The position numbers and the translations under genes are program-made. Under the pieces are notes generated by a model. The model was not told the origin of the DNA. It was given only the letters and a program-made list of their open reading frames with translations, and searched no databases. Below, in pieces: positions 59,665 through 64,000 of a DNA stretch of 64,000 bases. Numbering within the stretch: the stretch's first letter is position 1; each line of letters begins with the position of its first letter. Origin of the DNA: Faucicola sp048551375 (GTDB lineage Bacteria > Pseudomonadota > Gammaproteobacteria > Pseudomonadales > Moraxellaceae); the NCBI RefSeq assembly GCF_048551375.1, contig NZ_JBLYZJ010000005.1, positions 62,001-126,000 of the forward strand. The letters are read 5' to 3'.

Positions 59665-60945
59665 TTAGTTTAGTTTAGGTTTAAAAAACTCTGGAATTGA
59701 TAACATATCAATGCGTTCAGGGTATTTTTTGTTAATGTCAGTAGTGAGGACTTTTAGCAAGTCATCAGCGGTTAAACCGTGTTGCTTAAATTCTGTGAGA
59801 AAGGCGTACAGGTAACGCCCAAATTGGTTGCGTGTGATGTCAATTGCTTTGTCAAAGCTGATAAGTTTTTCACGCTCGATGCGTTCTAGTTTTTGTTCCC
59901 CAAAGTCGTGATTGTCAAATATATGGAAACAGGGATAGGCTTTGACAAAGAACGGTGACGGATTAAGCAGAATATCAAGCGGTATCAATATGCCCTTCGC
60001 TTTAAACTCCAATTCGGCACGAAGCCATGGGCTATTTGGGTCACCGAGTTGCATACCTTTTTCATATAGGCGAAAACAGACAGGGCTTTTGCGGTTGCCG
60101 ACAAACATGGTGCGACCTTTGCCAATGGGGTTACGCCAGTTTCCTTGAAGTTCTATGTTAGGGTTACGACCACCGTTATTGAATCCACCGATGTCATATT
60201 GAGATAGAAAGTATTTAAACGACAGTAGCGAGCCATTAAAGTCATCTACAGCAAGGTCAATACGTGTAATTTTGGGATTTTTGGCATACATCATTAAAAA
60301 TGCGTGTAAATCAAGTTGCCAACCATGTTTTGCATAGGTACAACCTTTACCACTCAGACTAATCAGAATCGTGTCAGATTGACCGCCAATGCTAACAAAG
60401 CCTGCGTTATGCTCCAGGCGATAGGATTTATCGTAAAAGTGCATGCCAGCGTTGCATTGGGTTTCTATGCCAAAGCCCAAAATATCTTGTAGCAGTTTTG
60501 AGACGTTGCGAATTAGGCGAGTTTGTCGGAGGCTTGCCGAAGTCATGATAAGGGTGTCGCTATCGTCAAAACTGGTGTCAGACATAGTAACGTTGAGCCA
60601 GTCAATCACACAGATTTGCCCCTCAATGGGACGAGCAGGTAAAACATTTAGTATCTCATCATCAACCACGGTTGCATTGAGAGTGTTTAGTGGATAGTTT
60701 TTGTAAGTGTTAGCCGTGGCACGAAATGGGTTAATCTGTGGCAAATGAGTGTTTAGTGCGGTCAGTGTTCCAATGTCAAGCAGTAGCGTGTTGTCAGCTG
60801 TGGTAAACGGTATGTAGTCGCTGTTGTGCTGTTGCTGTGGTTTTGGGGTGTAGCTGTCTTTGTTTAGCATAGCCATAGCTTTTGACTTGGCAATGTCAAA
60901 GTCTTTGCTGAATTTGATTAAGTCTGCGTAGTCTTGGGTTTGCAT
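59665..60945 (-). CDS. Phage replication initiation protein (Rep_trans/RstA-like)
   Basis: The rolling-circle initiator expected to nick the phage origin. In the 426-aa product the central part carries features of the replication initiation factor family: ICVIDWLNVTM, SLSGKGCTYAKHGWQLDLHAFL, ITRIDLAVDDFNGS, and GKGRTMFVGNRKSPVCFRLYEKGMQ followed by WLRAELEFKAKG, where the Tyr is the likely nicking residue. The N-terminal 90 residues are unconserved and Asn/Thr-rich. A hairpin-rich non-coding region lies just upstream. Similar in kind to RstA of CTX phage and to Neisseria filamentous phage Rep. Confidence 0.88.
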   Translation of the reverse strand: MQTQDYADLIKFSKDFDIAKSKAMAMLNKDSYTPKPQQQHNSDYIPFTTADNTLLLDIGTLTALNTHLPQINPFRATANTYKNYPLNTLNATVVDDEILNVLPARPIEGQICVIDWLNVTMSDTSFDDSDTLIMTSASLRQTRLIRNVSKLLQDILGFGIETQCNAGMHFYDKSYRLEHNAGFVSIGGQSDTILISLSGKGCTYAKHGWQLDLHAFLMMYAKNPKITRIDLAVDDFNGSLLSFKYFLSQYDIGGFNNGGRNPNIELQGNWRNPIGKGRTMFVGNRKSPVCFRLYEKGMQLGDPNSPWLRAELEFKAKGILIPLDILLNPSPFFVKAYPCFHIFDNHDFGEQKLERIEREKLISFDKAIDITRNQFGRYLYAFLTEFKQHGLTADDLLKVLTTDINKKYPERIDMLSIPEFFKPKLN

Positions 60946-61108
60946 GGCTATTTGGGTTTTACTAGGCTTGTGTTGATTCTTAAACTTATACCCCGTATTA
61001 CCAGTGGGGTTAGTCCCTGTTTTTTTTTCGTTTGATCTGATCCCCTATTCATTCGTTCTTAGCAAACACTGTGACCAGAGAATTTTCTTTTTAAAATTCT
61101 GTTGTGTT

Positions 61109-61235
61109 GACTTACCCACAACCCCACTTTATGCCCCCTCTAGCCGTCATAAACGTTTAAACTCAAGGGGGATTTGGGTTACCCCACGTTTAAACGTTTG
61201 ACGGCTAGGGGGTCATGTGGGGTCATGGATAAGTC
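61109..61235. other. Giant hairpin, candidate phage replication origin
   Basis: The left arm from TGACTTACCCACAACCCCAC through TAGCCGTCATAAACGTTTAAAC pairs with the right arm CGTTTAAACGTTTGACGGCTA through GTGGGGTCATGGATAAGTCG. Each arm is about 50 nt, with a few mismatches and small bulges, around a loop of about 20-25 nt. The length far exceeds a terminator. Confidence 0.7.
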
Positions 61236-61302
61236 GCAAGGTGTCCGCCTCTGGTCATACGCTCATTGGAGAGCATTGGAGCAAGAGGCGAAATACTCAC
61301 CC

Positions 61303-61343
61303 TAGATAACCGATTTTTAAAAAAATCAGGTTAAACTAGAGTT
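61303..61343. other. Second stem-loop in the prophage non-coding region
   Basis: CTAGATAACCGATTTTT and AAAATCAGGTTAAACTAG form an imperfect stem followed by GAGTTTTTC. It could be a terminator for the leftward early transcript or part of the packaging signal. Confidence 0.5.
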
Positions 61344-61690
61344 TTTCGCCTTGCTAGACACGCCCAAAGGGTCGCACCATCGCACATCGGCACAGGGTCA
61401 CAGTACAATGCCCCTGCTGTTGTGTTTACGGCTTGTATCACCGCCTAGACACCGACACAACGCCCTACAAATTGGCTATGGGTCTATCCCCACACGTCAA
61501 GCAACTGTCCTACCACTCCGAGGGTGTAAACTCCCCATCATAGAGCGTACGGCACACACTACAACCAATTAACATAGGTCACTCATACGGTTGTCGGCTT
61601 TGTCTAGTCCCACCAGTAGCCGACTACAATCAAGACGCTTTGGGCTGTCGTCACTTAGTCCCACCACCCCCAAAACACCTATAAAGCTGT

Positions 61691-61813
61691 TTATTGAGCG
61701 GTAGCCCTCCCAATAAAGAAAGCAAATACCATTAATAGGCATAAAGAAGTGATAAATCGCCACATTTGACCATCAGCTATCAATAGATAGCCAAAATATT
61801 CTTGATACGTCAT
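61691..61813 (-). CDS. 40-aa membrane peptide coupled to the 167-aa early gene
   Basis: Encodes MTYQEYFGYLLIADGQMWRF, then a hydrophobic helix (ITSLCLLMVFAFFIGRA) and the end TAQ. The ATG overlaps the TGA of the 167-aa gene as ATGA, and GGAGG sits 7 nt upstream inside that gene, so it is well placed for coupled translation. Function is unknown; small single-helix peptides are common in filamentous phages. Confidence 0.65.
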   Translation of the reverse strand: MTYQEYFGYLLIADGQMWRFITSLCLLMVFAFFIGRATAQ

Positions 61814-62313
61814 ACGATTGCCTCCGATTTAGGAGGCTTAATAGCAAAATAGTGCTTATCAGCACAGATATCACAATATTTTTCTTTTGGTTGATTACAG
61901 AATGAGTAAATAGGGGTGTCGCTGGTAGTGGAATCCGACACAGCGACAGGGGGAGGGTTAATAACCTCATGTAGGGCTTCCCCCTCACTAGCGACAACAC
62001 CCAAACCGATATCACCGCAATTAGCGTCACTTTCGGTTATTTCGTTGTCAGTGGTAACGGTGGGGGAAATTTTGAACAAGACATCATCAGAAACATGGTG
62101 AGCTTTTGCATATTTGACAATCGCCCCAACAGTTTTTAATGCCTTTAATGCGTCTAAATGGTCAGCAGTCAAAGAACAACGACCATCTGTATCAAAAAAC
62201 ACATCAATGTAATCAGTACCTTTAAAAGTACGGCAAAACACAGATACTTGACTGGTACGCTTAGGGGTGACTTTGTAAATTACTGCTTTTGAATCATTGC
62301 GAAAATTTGTCAT
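61810..62313 (-). CDS. Prophage early protein, 167 aa, unknown function
   Basis: The first leftward gene after the operator region. The start at 62313 (MTNFRNDSKAVIYKVTPKRT) follows GGAG at 7 nt; the frame upstream is open through the operators and is not credible. Residues 1-80 look like a small alpha/beta domain (SQVSVFCRTFKGTDYIDVFFD). The middle is disordered, and the C-terminus holds a CxxC-type pair (KEKYCDICADKHYF) suggesting a zinc site. Its position under the operator cluster suggests an early regulatory or DNA-processing role. Not recognised. Confidence 0.72.
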   Translation of the reverse strand: MTNFRNDSKAVIYKVTPKRTSQVSVFCRTFKGTDYIDVFFDTDGRCSLTADHLDALKALKTVGAIVKYAKAHHVSDDVLFKISPTVTTDNEITESDANCGDIGLGVVASEGEALHEVINPPPVAVSDSTTSDTPIYSFCNQPKEKYCDICADKHYFAIKPPKSEAIV

Positions 62314-62352
62314 TTGATACACTCCGTTACTAGTGTTAAGATGGTGGGTTGT

Positions 62353-62440
62353 AACCAAGATTGGTAACGTTACCAATTTTGGTACACTTTCAGTCAAAAA
62401 AATTACCAAAATTGGTACATATATATTACCATAATTGGTA
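62353..62440. promoter_or_regulatory. Operator cluster: four TACCAA-nn-TTGGTA palindromes
   Basis: Sites at 62353-62366 (AACCAAGATTGGTA, one mismatch), 62371-62384 (TACCAATTTTGGTA), 62404-62417 (TACCAAAATTGGTA) and 62427-62440 (TACCATAATTGGTA, one mismatch). They lie between the divergent 167-aa gene and the rightward regulator gene, the expected place for the lysogeny switch. Confidence 0.85.
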
Positions 62441-62462
62441 CACATTGCAAGGAAAATAAACC

Positions 62463-62762
62463 ATGTTGTTAAAATTAATTGAGAAAGCAGAAACAAAAGC
62501 AGGTAGCCAAGTGGCACTTGGCAAAATTATGAAAATACAACGTGTAAGACTAGCAGACTACAAAGCAGGGCGTAGAATACCTGATGATAGCTTGATTGGT
62601 GAGTTAGCAGACTATGTAGGACTTGACCCAATTAACACAATTCTTGAGTGCAAGCTAGAAACAGACAAAGAAAAAGCCAGTTTATGGCTAAACTGGCTGA
62701 ATAAGTGGCGTCCCCACGGGGATTCGAACCCCGGTTACCGCCGTGAAAGGGCGATGTCCTAG
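62463..62762 (+). CDS. Prophage HTH-type regulator reading into the tRNA site
   Basis: A 99-aa candidate repressor, the only rightward gene of the element. MLLKLIEKAETKAGSQVALG then KIMKIQRVRLADYKAGRRIP has the helix-turn-helix spacing of Xre/DUF3693-type phage regulators, followed by SLIGELADYVGLDPINTILECKLETDKEKA. AAGGAAA lies 8 nt before ATG. The last about 21 codons (NKWRPHGDSNPGYRRERAMS) are the antisense of tRNA-Glu. The C-terminus therefore comes from the attachment site and would change on excision. Confidence 0.75.
   Translation: MLLKLIEKAETKAGSQVALGKIMKIQRVRLADYKAGRRIPDDSLIGELADYVGLDPINTILECKLETDKEKASLWLNWLNKWRPHGDSNPGYRRERAMS
62675..62698 (-). terminator. Prophage-supplied terminator behind tRNA-Glu
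   Basis: A perfect 10-bp stem (AGCCAGTTTA/TAAACTGGCT) with a 4-nt loop. On the minus strand it is followed by TTTTTC. It lies 8 bp past the tRNA-Glu end and replaces the original terminator, now at 53499-53528. It also overlaps the end of the regulator gene. Confidence 0.8.
62698..62752. repeat. attR: 55-bp direct repeat in intact tRNA-Glu
   Basis: Identical to 53528-53582. It covers tRNA-Glu from about nucleotide 30 to the 3' end plus 8 bp beyond it. Confidence 0.95.
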
Positions 62763-62781
62763 GCCTCTAGACGATGGGGAC
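62706..62781 (-). tRNA. tRNA-Glu(TTC), prophage target
   Basis: 76 nt including CCA. The acceptor GTCCCCA/TGGGGAC, the anticodon loop CTTTCAC with anticodon TTC, and the T-arm GGTTCGAATCC are present. It is intact at the right end of the prophage. Confidence 0.97.
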
Positions 62782-62815
62782 GCAATCGCACGAGGTGCTA
62801 AAAGCAATTAAAAAC

Positions 62816-62891
62816 TGGTGGAGCTAAGCGGAGTCGAACCGCTGACCCCTTGCATGCCATGCAAGTGCTCTACCAACTGAGCTATAGCCCC
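62816..62891 (-). tRNA. tRNA-Ala(GGC)
   Basis: 76 nt including CCA. It begins GGGGCTATAGCTCAGTTGG; the anticodon loop ATGGCAT gives anticodon GGC; the T-arm is GGTTCGACTCC. It lies 34 bp upstream of tRNA-Glu on the same strand, so the two are likely one transcript. Confidence 0.97.
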
Positions 62892-63065
62892 AGTCTTTAG
62901 GTTGCTTTGCCTAAGAGTGGGCGTATTTTATTGAAAACTAAACCACCTGTCAATAGCTAAAACAAGAAAAAAACAGACTTTTTGGGTTTTTCGGCTATAA
63001 TAGCTAACATTTTGCACCCAAATTTGCGATGTTCTTCATTCTTAACGATAAATTGGAAACTTTGT

Positions 63066-63692
63066 ATGTGGCTGATTGATTTTATTTTGCACATTGGCGA
63101 CCATTTGCAGGAATTGGTCAACAATTATGGCAACTGGATTTATGCGATTTTATTCGCCATCGTGTTTTGTGAAACAGGCTTGGTGGTATTGCCGTTTTTA
63201 CCCGGAGATTCGATGTTGTTTGCCGCTGGGACAATTGCCGCTGTTGGCGATATGAATATTTTTGTGTTAATGGGTTTGCTTATCGTGGCAGCGGTGTTGG
63301 GGGATTTTGTCAATTTTGAAATTGGTAAAAATTTCGGTCAGAAGTTATTTGCCAACCCCAACTCGAAGATTTTTAAGCAAAGTTATCTACAAAAAACCCA
63401 TGATTATTATGAAAAATATGGCGGTCGTACCATTATCATTGCCCGTTTTATTCCGATTGTCCGCACGTTTGCCCCGTTTGTCGGTGGGATGGGTCGGATG
63501 AAATATAGCGAATTTGTGCGTTATAACATCATTGGTGCGGTGCTGTGGGTGGTCGGTTTTACCATGTTGGGGTATTTTTTTGGGCAGTTGCCGTTTGTCA
63601 AACAGCATTTTTCATGGATTATGATTGGTATTATTGTGGTGTCAGTTGTGCCGATGATTGTTGAAATTATTCGACATCGTAATGCTAAATAG
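63066..63692 (+). CDS. DedA family membrane protein (VTT domain)
   Basis: An inner-membrane protein of the DedA/VTT superfamily, implicated in lipid carrier (undecaprenyl phosphate) or phospholipid flipping and in membrane-potential homeostasis. The 208-aa product starts at ATG 63066 (MWLIDFILHIGDHLQELV); the frame is open from 62982 but unconserved. Motifs include FCETGLVVLPFLPGDSMLFAAG, GDFVNFEIGKNFG, and FARFIPIVRTFAPFVGGMGRM-type sequence with the conserved Arg pair. Five or six membrane segments are expected. Confidence 0.9.
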   Translation: MWLIDFILHIGDHLQELVNNYGNWIYAILFAIVFCETGLVVLPFLPGDSMLFAAGTIAAVGDMNIFVLMGLLIVAAVLGDFVNFEIGKNFGQKLFANPNSKIFKQSYLQKTHDYYEKYGGRTIIIARFIPIVRTFAPFVGGMGRMKYSEFVRYNIIGAVLWVVGFTMLGYFFGQLPFVKQHFSWIMIGIIVVSVVPMIVEIIRHRNAK

Positions 63693-63835
63693 GGATTTTT
63701 GAGGTATTTTAATATTGTGTGTAAAATTGTTGGTTAAAGTTTGCTACTTCAAATTCTCGCCCAATAATTTGCTATGATGAGGGCGATTTTATGCTATAAA
63801 AATCATTAACCAAAACACAATAAAGGAAAAATACC

Positions 63836-64000
63836 ATGAAAATCGCTTTTATTATTGGTAGTTTACGCAAAGAGTCGTTTAACCGCAAAGTCGCTGAACA
63901 GGTCAAAGCCATTGCCCCTGCCAGTTGGGAAATTGAGGAAGTTAAACTAGATGACTTGCCATTGTACAATCAAGATTTTGATGAGCAAACCATTGATAGC
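63836..64000 (+). CDS. NADPH-dependent FMN reductase-like protein (3' end outside window)
   Basis: The first 55 codons of a flavodoxin-like reductase. MKIAFIIGSLRKESFNRKVA carries the typical GSLRxxSxN phosphate-binding loop for FMN, and LDDLPLYNQDFD is the usual second segment. AAAGGAAA lies 8 nt before the ATG. The frame is open to the end of the window. Confidence 0.88.
   Translation, partial: MKIAFIIGSLRKESFNRKVAEQVKAIAPASWEIEEVKLDDLPLYNQDFDEQTIDS

Larger units (their letters stand above)
60946..61690. other. Non-coding, hairpin-rich prophage region (candidate origin/packaging region)
   Basis: 745 bp between Rep and the 40-aa gene with no convincing gene on either strand. It contains a 127-nt imperfect inverted repeat (61109-61235), a CGCCTCT/AGAGGCG stem (about 61247-61297) and a 40-nt stem (61303-61343). 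It is more GC-rich than the rest of the element and full of C/G-tracts. Inoviruses keep their strand origins and packaging hairpin in such a gap. Confidence 0.65.
53528..62752. mobile_element. Integrated filamentous (inovirus-type) prophage in tRNA-Glu
   Basis: About 9.2 kb between two identical 55-bp repeats containing the 3' part of tRNA-Glu. Contents, right to left: regulator and operator region, two early genes, hairpin-rich non-coding region, Rep, ssDNA-binding candidate, 71-aa membrane protein, major coat, two micro-genes, pIII-like adsorption protein, DUF2523 protein, Zot/pI, toxin-antitoxin pair, tyrosine integrase. Every functional class expected for an inovirus (replication, coat, adsorption, assembly motor) is present and open, so it may still be active. 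It has no visible secretin gene and would need a host secretin, as CTX-type phages do. Confidence 0.9.

Noticed and set aside
61351..61572. 73-codon open frame in the prophage non-coding region
   Set aside because: Composition is Pro/His/Arg-rich and GC-driven, with no ribosome site. It more likely reflects the structured non-coding region.
61569..61763. GTG-started 64-codon minus-strand frame in the prophage
   Set aside because: It overlaps the better supported 40-aa gene (ATGA coupling, GGAGG) in another frame and lacks its own ribosome site.
61773..62030. 85-codon minus-strand frame inside the 167-aa early gene
   Set aside because: It is fully contained in a gene with better start context and is probably a shadow frame.

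Overview
The window looks like chromosome from a gammaproteobacterium of the family Moraxellaceae. It is probably a Moraxella (osloensis-like) strain; this genus-level call is an inference from gene content and order, not from a database match. Supporting features are the dksA-gluQ pair, a lepA-lepB-DUF4845-rnc-era-recO-pdxJ block, an OmpA-like porin with a calcium-repeat linker, an isolated FimT-like prepilin, and intergenic regions packed with short palindromic and MITE-like repeats. Most of the window (1-53.5 kb) is ordinary housekeeping DNA, and one compact mobile element sits at 53.5-62.8 kb.

Layout. 1-6.6 kb: the end of dksA, gluQ, ftsW, murD, a PII protein, a DUF2147 secreted protein and a DRGH-type nuclease. 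6.6-18.6 kb: tRNA-Ser(GGA), rnr, a YfcC-type carrier, a YbhP-like phosphohydrolase, a NYN/OST-HTH RNase-like protein, recG, a sodium/amino-acid symporter and rdgB. 18.7-22.5 kb: the protein-quality block tig-clpP-clpX, broken up by repeats. 22.8-34 kb: an HD phosphohydrolase, rlmH, a LigB dioxygenase, a Bcr-type efflux pump, a methyltransferase, psd, dtd, phoBR behind a Pho box, dadA and mscL. 34-46.6 kb: typA, the OmpA-like protein, a prepilin, the lepA-to-pdxJ block on the minus strand, yjdM and ygfZ. 46.6-53.5 kb: pgpA, an unknown secreted protein, thiL, nusB, ribH, a phosphomannomutase, a CPBP membrane protein and mazG. 62.7-64 kb: tRNA-Glu, tRNA-Ala, a DedA protein and the start of an FMN reductase.

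The mobile element is a complete-looking filamentous (inovirus) prophage of about 9.2 kb inserted in the 3' half of tRNA-Glu(TTC), bounded by 55-bp direct repeats at 53528-53582 and 62698-62752. From right to left it carries a rightward regulator gene, a control region with four TACCAA-nn-TTGGTA palindromes, a leftward early pair (167 aa and a coupled 40-aa membrane peptide), a region with a 127-nt hairpin that is a good replication-origin candidate, a Rep_trans/RstA-like replication protein, a putative ssDNA-binding protein, a 71-aa membrane protein, the major coat protein, a hairpin, two tiny hydrophobic minor-coat candidates (28 and 32 aa), a coiled-coil pIII/TspB-like adsorption protein, a DUF2523 protein, the Zot/pI assembly ATPase, a HigBA-like toxin-antitoxin pair and a tyrosine integrase. 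Many filamentous phages borrow host XerCD; this one has its own integrase and an addiction module.

At least three families of short inverted-repeat elements lie between genes. One is about 93 bp with a GGGCGTAT/ATACGCCC core. One has AGGACTTACGCAA ends. One is 130 bp with TAAGTRRGTGAACAA-type ends. One copy of the first core lies in frame inside thiL, and a copy of the second lies between the phoB Pho box and the phoB start codon.
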